The notes: generated from the letters alone by a model not told the origin. A stretch of DNA of 55,930 bases from Streptococcus danieliae (GCF_013415245.1 NZ_JACBXX010000125.1:1-55930); one strand, 5' to 3'; shown: positions 23,988-32,915, numbered from the stretch's first letter. Numbers and translations are program-made.

Positions 23988-24346
23988 TCTTCAAATACTC
24001 CTTTCATGACATCGGTCATCTCTCTCTTGAATTCTGGCTCTATCTCGCGCAGAGCAGGTCGAATATGGGGCTTGCCGGGCTGAAATCTCGTTCCGTATTC
24101 CTGGTAGCCCTCATAGGCGGCTTCACCTTTGACATGACCTTCCAGCTGATCCGGATAAGAACTTTTGATGTGGTCTTTCAAGAATTCTGTGTCTTTCGGA
24201 GCCAGCTCTTGAGCTTTTTTCTTTAATTTCTCAGTCTTATTTTTTATGACCTTCCCAGACTGATCTCGGACTTTTGAACCGGCACCTTTGATAGTCATAG
24301 TCAACTGCTCAACTCCATGCCAGTCGATTTTCATTCCACCTGCCAT
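23984..24346 (-). CDS. HK97 gp10-like head-tail connector protein
   Basis: 120 residues with the family marks AQELAPKDTEFLKDHI and YEGYQEYGTRFQPGKPHIRPAL. Part of the neck between head and tail. Confidence 0.85.
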   Translation of the reverse strand: MAGGMKIDWHGVEQLTMTIKGAGSKVRDQSGKVIKNKTEKLKKKAQELAPKDTEFLKDHIKSSYPDQLEGHVKGEAAYEGYQEYGTRFQPGKPHIRPALREIEPEFKREMTDVMKGVFED

Positions 24347-24347
24347 A

Positions 24348-24653
24348 TCAGCCTCCTACTTTCTTAAGGCGTACCGCTCCTTTGATAGGGGCATCAATCT
24401 GATCCAAAGGCTCATAACGATTCCCTTGATAAATTGCTGCCTGAAAAGGTTCCTGTGTCTGCTGAAAACGGCAAATCATAACCTTTTCATTGCGATTACC
24501 ATACTCTTCGAAAATCTTAGCTTGAGAGATGAAATTGACTAAACAAGGGACAGTAGACTCCTGACCTACCAATCCCTCATAGATGTCTAGCTCAGGGTTA
24601 TATTTTTGAGAAGCCTCTCCACGAACAAGTGTGATTCGATGGGGTGTTTTCAT
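24348..24653 (-). CDS. Head-tail joining (stopper-like) protein
   Basis: 101 residues, beta-rich. Order (connector, this gene, gp10-like gene, tail terminator) is that of the head closure protein in siphophages. The sequence itself has no strong motif that I recognise. Confidence 0.65.
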   Translation of the reverse strand: MKTPHRITLVRGEASQKYNPELDIYEGLVGQESTVPCLVNFISQAKIFEEYGNRNEKVMICRFQQTQEPFQAAIYQGNRYEPLDQIDAPIKGAVRLKKVGG

Positions 24654-25000
24654 AGAAATCTCACCTTCCCTTTCTGCCTCAAAGATCCATCAATGCCAAA
24701 ATCCTTGTCTAGAATCTTCATGTAGGGCTTGAAGAGGTTATCCCATTCTTGGTAAGTAACAGTATACCCATCTACCGTCTCTGACGTGACTCCTTCAGAA
24801 CCTTTGCGACCATAAAGTTTGTAGACGACATTTTCAATCATGAACTGATATTTACTATCAATCTCTGAGACACCGACCAGGAGTTTAAAGTAGCTCTCAG
24901 CATCCGCAATCAAATCAGTAAGTAGGGTATCTTCCTCTGTATCAGTAGAAGCGATACCCAACCGTCGCTTAATTTTAGCTAATTGGGCATTTTCCTCCAC
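24650..25000 (-). CDS. Phage head-tail connector protein (gp6-like)
   Basis: 116 residues, largely helical; LIADAESYFKLLVGVSEID and VVYKLYGRKGSEGVTSE fit the Phage_connect_1 / HK97 gp6 family that forms the ring below the portal. The Gly/Ser-Glu-Gly pattern (RKGSEGVTS) is typical. Confidence 0.8.
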   Translation of the reverse strand: MEENAQLAKIKRRLGIASTDTEEDTLLTDLIADAESYFKLLVGVSEIDSKYQFMIENVVYKLYGRKGSEGVTSETVDGYTVTYQEWDNLFKPYMKILDKDFGIDGSLRQKGKVRFL

Positions 25001-25002
25001 AT

Positions 25003-25314
25003 CTAAGCTCCTTTCAGTAAAGCAACTAGATCAGCCTTACTTGCACGAGATCCGTATTTGATACCTAGATTATCAAGAGCTGCCTTAAGTTCAGGAATTG
25101 TTTGGTCATAATCCTGCTCTTCTAAGTCTCTGTTATCTTCTTGAGTTGCCACGGATGGAGTATCATCAACTACGACAATCACTCCTTTTCCCAATAATTC
25201 CTCAAGGCGCTCGTCAGAGACTTTTAAGCCCTGGCGTGGATAGATAGCTCCTTCGTAATAGCAAAAATCATTATCCTGCGTATCACGGATGGCTTTTGTA
25301 GTTTTATAGATCAT
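25003..25314 (-). CDS. Small head protein with HeH/LEM-like C-terminal domain
   Basis: 103 residues. The N-terminus is a short beta domain. The last 40 residues (TIPELKAALDNLGIKYGSRA then SKADLVALLKG) form a helix-extended loop-helix of the HeH/LEM or Rho-N type, often seen in the gene after the major capsid protein. It may bind DNA or act as a capsid accessory protein (inference). Confidence 0.65.
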   Translation of the reverse strand: MIYKTTKAIRDTQDNDFCYYEGAIYPRQGLKVSDERLEELLGKGVIVVVDDTPSVATQEDNRDLEEQDYDQTIPELKAALDNLGIKYGSRASKADLVALLKGA

Positions 25315-25325
25315 AGCCTACCTCC

Positions 25326-26255
25326 TTAAACTCCAACTGGCTGAATAGCAGCAAAAGCTTCATCATTCGGAATGGCAACAGCGATTTCAAAGATAGCACG
25401 AAGTGCTTGCATGTCCTGCTCGAACAAGTGAACATCTCCCGAATCAAGAGTTCCATCGTTTTGAACCTTGGACAAAGTGGCTTGATCTGCAATTTTCAAG
25501 CGAAGATTTGTACCATTTGGGATACCATAAACCAAGCCATTGAAATTACCTGTGATGAGAGTCCCAGCAGGATAGGTTTGACCGTCTTGCAGTTGTAATT
25601 GAGCATAAGGTAGTCCATCAAGTTCTCCATTGGCATTAGGGTTAGCTGGTTTTTCGAAGATATGCTGTCCGCCATTTACTTTATCAACGATCGAGCGAAG
25701 AGTACGATTGACCGTACGGTGTCCAACAAAGGCATTCGGGTCTTTGTCTGACTTATCCTCAACATCATAAATGCTATCGAGTGTAATATCACCAGAAACT
25801 ACATTGCCTGCCTTCTTAGCAGAAGCAAGGACATTGGCACCAAACGGATTCCCATGCAGGCCAAGGAAAGCAGCACCGTCAATTTTCTTGTTAAAGAGGT
25901 CAACAATCTTGTCTTTAATACTTTCAAAGTAGTCTGTCCATGTGTAATTAAGCACCTCTTCAGTTACTGGGAGAATGACGGCAAGTTTTCGAGATTCCAA
26001 TACATAAGATTTAGTTTGAACCTTTGCAGTTCCAATTTTTTGCCCTTCCCCCACAAAATAGGCATCTGTGAGTTGACCTACTTCAACACCTTTTCGGACC
26101 ATCTTACCGTCCATTTCGACTTTTTGACCTAATTGGACCACCTTAGAAGTTTGTACAAGTGAGTCTGTAAACAATTCAGTGATATATTCCGATGTAATCT
26201 CTTTACCGAGTGAATCAGAAAGTAAGACTGTGTCTGGATTAAATGCTTGAGGCAT
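25326..26255 (-). CDS. Major capsid protein (HK97 fold)
   Basis: 309 residues. Conserved parts include the N-terminal arm region with LGKEITSEYITELFTDS, then SYVLESRKLAVILPVTEEVL and KIDGAAFLGLHGNPFG, and the C-terminal domain with FEIAVAIPNDEAFAAI. It lies directly behind a scaffold gene, so the head is assembled with a separate scaffold. Confidence 0.9.
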   Translation of the reverse strand: MPQAFNPDTVLLSDSLGKEITSEYITELFTDSLVQTSKVVQLGQKVEMDGKMVRKGVEVGQLTDAYFVGEGQKIGTAKVQTKSYVLESRKLAVILPVTEEVLNYTWTDYFESIKDKIVDLFNKKIDGAAFLGLHGNPFGANVLASAKKAGNVVSGDITLDSIYDVEDKSDKDPNAFVGHRTVNRTLRSIVDKVNGGQHIFEKPANPNANGELDGLPYAQLQLQDGQTYPAGTLITGNFNGLVYGIPNGTNLRLKIADQATLSKVQNDGTLDSGDVHLFEQDMQALRAIFEIAVAIPNDEAFAAIQPVGV

Positions 26256-26274
26256 AGTGCTCTCCTTCCTTTAT

Positions 26275-26844
26275 CTAAAAACTAGTAATTTTCGCATTAG
26301 CGAATTTATCTTTCCCGCGTTTTGCTCCTCCGTCATCTCCGCCACTTGTTTTGGGTGGATCAGACTTAGCTTCCTCTCGTTTTTGAATGTTTAAGATATT
26401 TGCCATATTGGTAACAGCCAATTTGGTTGCTTCTTCATCATCCTTAACGACAAAAGCGAGCGTTGACTCATTAACAGGAACACCTTGAGCTTCGAGCTCC
26501 TTAATAGCAATGTCCTGCATTTGTCGCTGGGCAATTTGAGCTTTAAGGTCTGCGTTTTCCTCTTGGATAGCTTGAATAGCTTCCTGTTTTTCTTTTTCTT
26601 TCAGTGCTTGCAGTTCTTCATCGCTCATTTTCGCCTGGGCGACTGCATCGTCGATTTGTTTTTGAACATCTGCTTTAAGATTGGCAAGTTCAACCTGGTG
26701 CTTATCTTCTGCCAGTTTCAAACGACGCTGCATCTCAGCAACTGATACTGTTTTTTCCGTCTCAGAATTCGGATTACTATCCTGCTCCTTAACTTGGGAG
26801 TCTGTTTCTGGGTCAACTGCTGGGTTCTCTTTTTCTTCTGCCAT
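26275..26844 (-). CDS. Capsid scaffold protein (DUF4355 type)
   Basis: 189 residues. The N-terminus is acidic and disordered, residues about 30-125 form a long charged coiled coil, and a short C-terminal helix precedes a Lys-rich, Gly-rich tail (KFANAKITSF at the end). This layout and position are those of siphophage scaffolds, which guide procapsid assembly and then leave the head. Confidence 0.85.
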   Translation of the reverse strand: MAEEKENPAVDPETDSQVKEQDSNPNSETEKTVSVAEMQRRLKLAEDKHQVELANLKADVQKQIDDAVAQAKMSDEELQALKEKEKQEAIQAIQEENADLKAQIAQRQMQDIAIKELEAQGVPVNESTLAFVVKDDEEATKLAVTNMANILNIQKREEAKSDPPKTSGGDDGGAKRGKDKFANAKITSF

Positions 26845-26871
26845 ATTAGGCTCCTTTCTTTACGCTTTAAC

Positions 26872-26924
26872 GTCCAACCTCGACGAACTCATGCAGCTTT
26901 TAGTGTCCTCGGCACGGTTTGGAC
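26872..26924 (-). other. Structured leader between head and scaffold genes
   Basis: On the minus strand GTCCAAACC (26924-26916) pairs with GGTTGGAC (26879-26872) as an 8-bp stem with one bulge; a small inner hairpin (GUG/CAC) can form. It lies between a terminator and the scaffold ribosome binding site. Confidence 0.4.
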
Positions 26925-26933
26925 AAAACAAAA

Positions 26934-26951
26934 AGCCGTATCACTACGACT
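26934..26951 (-). terminator. Intrinsic terminator inside the late operon
   Basis: On the minus strand AGTCGTA, loop GTGA, TACGGCT then TTTTTG, overlapping the stop codon of the HEXXH gene. It would separate packaging/head-morphogenesis genes from scaffold, capsid and tail genes. Confidence 0.65.
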
Positions 26952-27262
26952 TATAAATCTCTTAGCCAACTGAAATCATTGTCAGTTAGAACCTGATACA
27001 AAATCTTACCGATTCGGTCAGCTTGCTCTTCATTGTGACCTGTATAGCCAGCTTCAACCAGAATCCCGTGAGTAATTTCATGAATCAATGTCTGATTCTC
27101 TAACTGTTTCGACAAGGAATCGTCTAACTCAATCTCTTGAGTTTTATATAAGATATGCCCCCAGTCTCCAGTTTTCCCTTGTAGATCCAGTTTCTTGTTG
27201 ACTGTATAGGTAAGTCCACCAATTTTGACACTTTCTATACCTTGTTTATTGTCTGTATCCAT
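26951..27262 (-). CDS. Small zinc-metallopeptidase-like phage protein
   Basis: 103 residues from the ATG at 27262, which has the ribosome binding site ggagga. The motif LIHEITHGILVEAG is a HEXXH metal site, and EEQADRIGK further on supplies the likely third ligand, as in the ImmA/IrrE-like and SprT-like minimal peptidases. It lies in the head-morphogenesis region; whether it matures a head protein is unknown. Confidence 0.7.
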   Translation of the reverse strand: MDTDNKQGIESVKIGGLTYTVNKKLDLQGKTGDWGHILYKTQEIELDDSLSKQLENQTLIHEITHGILVEAGYTGHNEEQADRIGKILYQVLTDNDFSWLRDL

Positions 27263-27297
27263 GTCTCCTCCTTTTTTATGTGAATAGCAGCTAAATC

Positions 27298-28263
27298 TCA
27301 CGCCCAGATCCCTTTGAGACCCTCGTTATCAAGCGTACTATCGCCTGTCTTATGCTTCATTTCAATGTGACCGTAGGATGAACAACGGCAGTTGGGGTGC
27401 ATGGGATACATGTTCAATCCCTTCTCCACTTTATCAATCGGAATAGCCACCTTATCCAAGGGGCCGCATATATCGCAAGCCCCAGGCTCAGCTACGAAAA
27501 TCATATGGGTGAAGTTATTCTCTTTCAACATAGCATACTGCGTATCTGCATTAATTCGAGCTATCTCGGTCTTAATCAATCGCTTTGCATTCATTTCATT
27601 AGCGCCATATCGTTTAGCCAGTCGTCTCATTTCCTGCTTGTAGCCCATCATATCAGTAAAAATCCGATTGAGTGAGCCAAATAAGTCTCTTTGAAGATTG
27701 GCTCGCAGACCTCTCGGACCCCAAACTCTCTCAGAAAAAGTTTGTCCATAAAAATCAGCAGCTAAAATGCTTTCCATGCGTTTCTTTGATCCGCTGGATG
27801 AGATACCTAAAATCCCTGCTTGACGCTTGTACTCATTCAAATACTCATCCTGACGTGCCTCATCAAAGACCTCATTGACTTCTGCGGTTAGATTTTGGAT
27901 TTCAAGTGCTAATTCAGCCTTCAACAACTCCAGTCTGCTGACTTTCATCTTGAGGTTATAGACCTTCAGCCACTCATTCGTTTCATGAGTGAAATCTTTC
28001 TCTCTAACTGCTTTCGCTGCCTTATCCGCAAACTTAGTCACATCCATTTCAGATGCCCTTTTTCTAGCTTCAGCTTTTGTCAGACCTTCTCTACCGGCAT
28101 ATCGCATGTAAAAGCCGTCAATTTCCTTCTGCATGCGGTTAAATGACTCTTGGTAGATTTGAGCCAGTAGCTTATCTCGATCCAGGTCACGTTTCATCAA
28201 CTCAGCCTGAGCTTGTCGCTCAGCGTTGTATCGCTGGTTACTCGCTAGCCTCTTGTCCGACAT
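27298..28263 (-). CDS. Minor head protein, SPP1 gp7/MuF family
   Basis: About 321 residues. The long helical N-terminus is followed by the MuF domain with IKTEIARINADTQYAMLKEN and the Cys/His cluster GACDICGPLDKV...MHPNCRCSSYGH. In SPP1-like phages it is ejected with DNA or sits at the portal. The start ATG at 28263 lies within the end of the portal gene (26-bp overlap). Confidence 0.88.
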   Translation of the reverse strand: MSDKRLASNQRYNAERQAQAELMKRDLDRDKLLAQIYQESFNRMQKEIDGFYMRYAGREGLTKAEARKRASEMDVTKFADKAAKAVREKDFTHETNEWLKVYNLKMKVSRLELLKAELALEIQNLTAEVNEVFDEARQDEYLNEYKRQAGILGISSSGSKKRMESILAADFYGQTFSERVWGPRGLRANLQRDLFGSLNRIFTDMMGYKQEMRRLAKRYGANEMNAKRLIKTEIARINADTQYAMLKENNFTHMIFVAEPGACDICGPLDKVAIPIDKVEKGLNMYPMHPNCRCSSYGHIEMKHKTGDSTLDNEGLKGIWA

Positions 28264-29752
28264 CTGAATCACCTACAATCTGCCTAATTTCACCATCACT
28301 AGCTCCCTGTTCTCTCATGATTCGACTCTTTTCAGTCCTTGTGTCTGTAAAACTTGCAGACTCCAAAAGAGTTTCCTGTGAAATCTCCATACCCGAGTTG
28401 ATGGCAGATTGAATTTCTGCCCATACATCTGTCGGAAGGTTCTCATGAAAGGTAAAAGTCAGTAAGTTAGCATCAACAGCTTCAATCCCTTTCAGATTCT
28501 CAGCAAGTGTCTGCAGTAGCTTGTATCGACGTTTCAAAGCTTTAATGAAAAAGCCACGTTTTACCGATGTGACCTGTTGTAAATCTACTAACTTGTATCG
28601 AATAGCAATACCTGAAGTTGCTGAAAAAGTAGCATCATCTTGTAGATTCGGAAGACCAACAATCCGGAAAAAATCTTTAATCAATCGTGACTTGTAAGCT
28701 TCAACACCGCTGACATCGTATTGTTTATAGATATAGCCAGCTTCCAAATTAGTCTGTTGTCCGTTTGAAGATACTCCCGACTCCAGAATCAGCATATTCG
28801 CTTGTTTCATTTTCATGAGGTCTGAGGCATTCATACCGGTGCTTTGTACATCCCCCTTGATAACCAGCGTGGCATCGTTTAAATCAGACATGTAATTAGC
28901 TGTATCGCTTTCTGCCGCATCGTATGCATCAATGATGGGGATACCTTTTTCCCAATCCCCAAGGCGCTCTCGATTGTTCTGCCATTCGACGACCGGAACC
29001 ATTTTGAAAGGATTCGTCTTGCGGTCTATTTCTTTCCAGTCGTTATCATAGCTGACGATTTCCTGATCCGTGTATACCGTAACAAACATTTCGCCGTTAT
29101 AAATAGGGCAGTGAACAGCTGCAATAATCTCTTTTCGAACATCTGCACTTCTAACAGTAAACATCTCCTTGGCATCAATCAAAGAGACGGATGGTTGTTC
29201 AAATTCATCAAAATAGTGCAATTCAAATGCTCTACCAAAACGAGACGCATCGTAAACCAATTCACGATTGAGTGCTTCGATGTCATTATAACTATTAAAA
29301 TCATCAATACTCGTCAACTCTAACTCTGTATCGATACACCCAATTGAAATAGGCTGACCAACTGTATAGCCAGTGAAAAAACGACTTGCTTGACCACCTA
29401 AATCATGTCTAATCCGATAATCTGCCTTTTCAGGCTCTAATCGCTTCCTGCCATTCAGGATAGTGTAATTATTACCGTTCGAATAGCTCTCCAGAATTTT
29501 CAAACGCTCCATCTGATTGTCGAAAAAGTTAGAGACCATTCTTTTCAATTCAGCCGGATCTCTGTCCTCTCGAACCAACTTATCTGCAGAGTGAAACATA
29601 AAATGGGCGTTCGCCTTATCTGAAAATCTCAGAAAATCTTCCCGTTTTTCAAGTGTTGAAGGCTCCATATCCCTCTCAAACTGATAAGACCGTGGGATAT
29701 ATTGCCCTTCCTGAAGCTTATCGTCTGTTGCATGCTGTGTTGTTTCAACCAT
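28238..29752 (-). CDS. Portal protein, SPP1 gp6 family
   Basis: 504 residues. Conserved parts include YSNGNNYTILNG at about 90-100, the VEWQNNRERLGDWEKGIPIIDAYD-type region (split here: PVVEWQNNRERLGDWEK) and ATFSATSGIAIRYKL near residue 385. It forms the dodecameric DNA channel at one capsid vertex. Directly downstream of the large terminase gene. Confidence 0.92.
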   Translation of the reverse strand: MVETTQHATDDKLQEGQYIPRSYQFERDMEPSTLEKREDFLRFSDKANAHFMFHSADKLVREDRDPAELKRMVSNFFDNQMERLKILESYSNGNNYTILNGRKRLEPEKADYRIRHDLGGQASRFFTGYTVGQPISIGCIDTELELTSIDDFNSYNDIEALNRELVYDASRFGRAFELHYFDEFEQPSVSLIDAKEMFTVRSADVRKEIIAAVHCPIYNGEMFVTVYTDQEIVSYDNDWKEIDRKTNPFKMVPVVEWQNNRERLGDWEKGIPIIDAYDAAESDTANYMSDLNDATLVIKGDVQSTGMNASDLMKMKQANMLILESGVSSNGQQTNLEAGYIYKQYDVSGVEAYKSRLIKDFFRIVGLPNLQDDATFSATSGIAIRYKLVDLQQVTSVKRGFFIKALKRRYKLLQTLAENLKGIEAVDANLLTFTFHENLPTDVWAEIQSAINSGMEISQETLLESASFTDTRTEKSRIMREQGASDGEIRQIVGDSDVGQEASE

Positions 29753-29753
29753 C

Positions 29754-31040
29754 TTATCTCCTCATCCATTTTTTAACCGTTCTGATTTTGCTGTCTACAT
29801 CTTGCCTACCCTTCACAAAGATGAGATTTTGCAATGCGTAACGAACTGCATCCAAGCAGTGATTGTAGCTATCACACGGCTCATTGACGTATTCGTTGGT
29901 CCGCCTGTCCTTTTTCCAGGTATAATTTTCCAACTCCTCAATCGTTTTGACACAGCGTTCATCGACAATAATGTCAAACTGCTGCATGAACTGAATACCT
30001 TGCAGCACTGAACCCTTCCCTTTATCGACAGGAATTGCTCTGCGTAATCCCAAGGTTTGAAGCTCAGCGATAGACTTTTGTTCTGCCGAATCTGCCGTAA
30101 TAACCTCTTTCGAATAACCAAGGTTTGTGATAGCCTCAGCAATTTGATTATTCAACAGACCTTTTCGAACATACTCTTCCAAGATGTAAATTTTCTTGTT
30201 TTCCCGATCAACTTTGACATGCATAAAAGCTGACGGATCGTTTATAAAACCAAAGTCCAGACCAAAATAAGACGGTAAATGTGCCAGGGCATCTTTATTG
30301 AGTAGTCTTTTCTCATACTTAGGAAAAACCAGCTTGTCCAGGGTCGCAAATTCACCCAAAGCATAGATTTTGTAATAAGCTTCATTCCTGTTGGCCAACT
30401 CCTCAATATTTTCTCGAGTCACATCATCCAGAAATCGATTATCCTTGTAGGTAGTTTGATAAACAACGGTATTCTTTGGTTTCTTAACAAAAAAAGCATT
30501 AAAAACCCAATTCACTTTAGAAACTGGGTTAAACATGAGATATATCTGCTTTACTTTATGTTTTATATCCCTCAGACGCAAAGTCAACTGGGTGTAATCG
30601 TCTAAGGTGAACTCAGAAGCCTCTTCCATGACAATGTCTGAAATACCTTTGATGGACTTTATCTTTTCCGGATTATCCAACCCTTTGAAAATAAACTGGC
30701 CCCCGTTTGGCAACTCAATCCGGTAAGCTGAATTATTGACCTTACACTTATCTAGTAATTTCCAGGACTCTAGACATTGCTTGACATCCTCAAAAATTGA
30801 GTCGTAGACTGTCGAACCGACTTTTCGCAAAAAGAGAATCTTACGAGGGTATTTCCAATCCTGGCAAGCCTTGTATACTACCTTTTGGATAACTCCATGA
30901 CTTTTACCGGATGATGCCCCACCATAGTGTATCTCAGTAAAAGTATTATAGTCTTCCAGCTTGTCATAGATGTGTTTGTTAAAGACTCGACTGGGGTACT
31001 TAATTGCAATATTGATTTTCGGGCTAGTCTTCATCGGCAT
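29754..31040 (-). CDS. Terminase large subunit (PBSX/Terminase_3 type)
   Basis: About 428 residues. The ATPase half shows the adapted Walker A YGGASSGKSHGV and Walker B-like SDIVMEEASEF. The nuclease half shows the acidic sites YFGLDFGFINDPSAF, VITADSAEQKS and DSYNHCLDAVRYAL. It translocates DNA into the head and cuts it. The start overlaps the small subunit gene. Confidence 0.93.
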   Translation of the reverse strand: MPMKTSPKINIAIKYPSRVFNKHIYDKLEDYNTFTEIHYGGASSGKSHGVIQKVVYKACQDWKYPRKILFLRKVGSTVYDSIFEDVKQCLESWKLLDKCKVNNSAYRIELPNGGQFIFKGLDNPEKIKSIKGISDIVMEEASEFTLDDYTQLTLRLRDIKHKVKQIYLMFNPVSKVNWVFNAFFVKKPKNTVVYQTTYKDNRFLDDVTRENIEELANRNEAYYKIYALGEFATLDKLVFPKYEKRLLNKDALAHLPSYFGLDFGFINDPSAFMHVKVDRENKKIYILEEYVRKGLLNNQIAEAITNLGYSKEVITADSAEQKSIAELQTLGLRRAIPVDKGKGSVLQGIQFMQQFDIIVDERCVKTIEELENYTWKKDRRTNEYVNEPCDSYNHCLDAVRYALQNLIFVKGRQDVDSKIRTVKKWMRR

Positions 31041-31470
31041 CCCACTCACCTACCTTAATTTCAATTGTTCGTTGAGTGATTTCCTGCTTATCAACAAAAA
31101 GCCCATAGTGCTTACCTAGGTCAACTGCGGCGTTACGTCTAGTTGCCACACTCGGCTGAACCATTGATACTCTCTGAGTCCCTTCACCGTCCAAAACCAG
31201 CACTGGCTCAGTGACCTCTCCTCTCATGACAGCTGTTAAAAATTCAAAGACTTCTTGTTGATCCGCTACCCGTTCAGACTTCAGCTTTTCTAATCGCTCG
31301 TCTATATAGGCCTTAACGTTAGCATTTGTTAGCAGTCTACTACCATTTGCCCGTGCAACAGCATCCTTCTTAACATTCGGGTAAGCCTTTTTGTAGGCTT
31401 GGGTCGCATTTAAACTGATGATGTACTCATCGGCAAAAATCTTCTGTTTCTCAGTCATCCCATTTTCCAT
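31024..31470 (-). CDS. Terminase small subunit (Terminase_2 type)
   Basis: 148 residues. N-terminal MTEKQKIFADEYIISLNATQ and AYKKAYP with NGSRLLTNANVKAYIDERL are the hallmark DNA-recognition part; the rest is an oligomerisation domain. It selects the packaging start site. The start has ggagg just upstream; an additional ATG 4 codons further is possible. Confidence 0.9.
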   Translation of the reverse strand: MENGMTEKQKIFADEYIISLNATQAYKKAYPNVKKDAVARANGSRLLTNANVKAYIDERLEKLKSERVADQQEVFEFLTAVMRGEVTEPVLVLDGEGTQRVSMVQPSVATRRNAAVDLGKHYGLFVDKQEITQRTIEIKVGEWDADED

Positions 31471-31485
31471 CACCTCCTTGAATAA

Positions 31486-31513
31486 ACAGAAAAAAGCAAG
31501 GCAGTCATCTGCC
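31486..31513 (-). terminator. Intrinsic terminator in front of the terminase genes
   Basis: On the minus strand GGCAG, loop ATGA, CTGCC then TTGCTTTTTTC, about 20 bp before the terminase small subunit start. It closes the early/middle transcript ahead of the late genes. Confidence 0.7.
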
Positions 31514-31554
31514 TCACCTCCAATAATTGATACTACTAGTTTAGCACTTTAAAA

Positions 31555-31578
31555 GTACCATTTAGTACCGTTTGTACC
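31555..31578. repeat. Three helically phased GTACC repeats, late-promoter control candidate
   Basis: GTACC at 31555-31559, 31565-31569 and 31574-31578 (spacing 10 and 9 bp) across the end of the DUF1492 regulator gene, upstream of the terminase genes. Confidence 0.45.
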
Positions 31579-31978
31579 ATTTTTTCTCCAAATTCACTAA
31601 ACCTGATTCTCTTACCCGTTGGATAGTTCCTCGGCCCCAGTGCAGCTCTTTTCGAACTTGATCCCAAGAATATCCATTGATATAAAACAGCCTCAAAACT
31701 ATATTTTCCGCCGGATTCTCTAGCGACTCAATAGCTTTGACAAGTTCGTCTCGTTCTTTGAATATCTTTTCGATTTCATCATACAACTCTTTAGTTCTAT
31801 CAATGATCGCAATATTCAAATCCTCTGACTTATTGCTCAAACTGCCACCTTTCGGCTCGTCTGAATACTGCTGCGATTTAAAAATACTCGATTTCAGACT
31901 CACGATCTCCTGCTGCAGCGATTTAATCTTGCTATCGATATACTTCAGCGAAGCTAAACGTTTTCGAATATCTGTCAT
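31562..31978 (-). CDS. DUF1492 family late transcription regulator
   Basis: 138 residues. The N-terminal half is a coiled coil; the C-terminal half PAENIVLRLFYINGYSWDQV and GRGTIQRVRESGLVNLEK is a sigma-70 region 4-like helix-turn-helix. Proteins of the DUF1492/ArpU/RinA group sit at the end of the early region and are thought to activate late genes. Start overlaps the stop of the preceding 37-residue gene (ATGA). Confidence 0.85.
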   Translation of the reverse strand: MTDIRKRLASLKYIDSKIKSLQQEIVSLKSSIFKSQQYSDEPKGGSLSNKSEDLNIAIIDRTKELYDEIEKIFKERDELVKAIESLENPAENIVLRLFYINGYSWDQVRKELHWGRGTIQRVRESGLVNLEKKWYKRY

Positions 31979-32088
31979 AAACTCAACTTACCTCCACATC
32001 TTCGGCATTTGGCATACCAAGCACCCTCATGATTCCGTTCTAACTTCAAGACGTGCCCCTTTAACTTACAAATTAAGTACTTGAACAT
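31975..32088 (-). CDS. Tiny phage protein with C-x2-C motif (DUF1660-like)
   Basis: 37 residues: short hydrophobic start MFKYLICKLKGH, then HEGAWYAKCRRCGGKLSL with a CRRC zinc-knuckle half. Start and stop overlap both neighbours (TGATG and ATGA), so it is translated in the same chain. Similar tiny proteins are common in streptococcal and lactococcal phages; role unknown. Confidence 0.7.
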   Translation of the reverse strand: MFKYLICKLKGHVLKLERNHEGAWYAKCRRCGGKLSL

Positions 32089-32390
32089 CAGCCACCTCCA
32101 ATCAAGCCTAAGTCTAATAACTTACTGGCAATATCTCTGGCATAGTCTGAACCCGTCTTATCAGCTAGATGACTATAATGTCTGTAGATTTTTTCAAACA
32201 CTTTCACAGCATTCTGATAATCTTTCAATTCATCCAGGCTCACTGTAATGTACTTAAATTTTGTACAAGGTCTAGATAATTTCAGAATAATTTCTTTCTG
32301 CTTCACAAAGACCTTGTCATACCACAGCGTTATGGTTGTTTTGATGATTCCCCCATGCGGGAGATTAGTACTCTTTTTGATTCTAGCCAT
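32088..32390 (-). CDS. Hypothetical phage protein
   Basis: 100 residues, basic N-terminus and helical C-terminus (YARDIASKLLDLGLIGGG). I do not recognise a family. Coupled to both neighbours in the run of small genes before the late regulator. Confidence 0.6.
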   Translation of the reverse strand: MARIKKSTNLPHGGIIKTTITLWYDKVFVKQKEIILKLSRPCTKFKYITVSLDELKDYQNAVKVFEKIYRHYSHLADKTGSDYARDIASKLLDLGLIGGG

Positions 32391-32571
32391 CTAACCACCC
32401 CTTGTCCTCTTCGCCGTAGAATACTGAAAACTCTCCGTCCGGTGTAACTTTAACATACAGAGATTTAGATTCTAGCCGATTATCCATCAATTGTTTGTAA
32501 ATGATTCTGATAATATCACTAACGCCTGACAATAGAGAAGCATATTTAAGATTATCACTTGTATCCCTCAT
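32383..32571 (-). CDS. Hypothetical small phage protein
   Basis: 62 residues from the ATG at 32571 (MRDTSDNLKYASLL), which overlaps the preceding stop as TGATG. Ends with an acidic tail. No known family. Confidence 0.55.
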   Translation of the reverse strand: MRDTSDNLKYASLLSGVSDIIRIIYKQLMDNRLESKSLYVKVTPDGEFSVFYGEEDKGWLDG

Positions 32572-32915
32572 CACTCCACCGCTACACTTTCTGAACGTCC
32601 ATATAATAAATAGACCGCTACTTCCATCTGTGCTAAAGAATGAAGACAATTAACCCATTCTTTAAAACCTTCTGTCATAGGTAGCCATGGTTTACTAGCC
32701 CCAAAATCATAATCTTCCGTCTTTTCCTCTGAAAATATATAATCAAGAATTCCTAGAAAAGTCAGCCCATCATCTGCCAAATCTGCAAAATAATCAACTC
32801 GTTCTTTAACTTCAATAGGAAAATCATGAATTGGTGGGACTGCCTCATGTCCATTAGTAGTCCAACCGTAAATACCATTAAACTTTGGTTCAAAAATTTT
32901 TATAAGTTCCTCCAT
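32571..32915 (-). CDS. Hypothetical phage protein
   Basis: 114 residues from the ATG at 32915 (MEELIKIFEPKFNGIYGW), again coupled by TGATG. The composition is acidic with a tryptophan-rich middle. No known family. Confidence 0.6.
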   Translation of the reverse strand: MEELIKIFEPKFNGIYGWTTNGHEAVPPIHDFPIEVKERVDYFADLADDGLTFLGILDYIFSEEKTEDYDFGASKPWLPMTEGFKEWVNCLHSLAQMEVAVYLLYGRSESVAVE

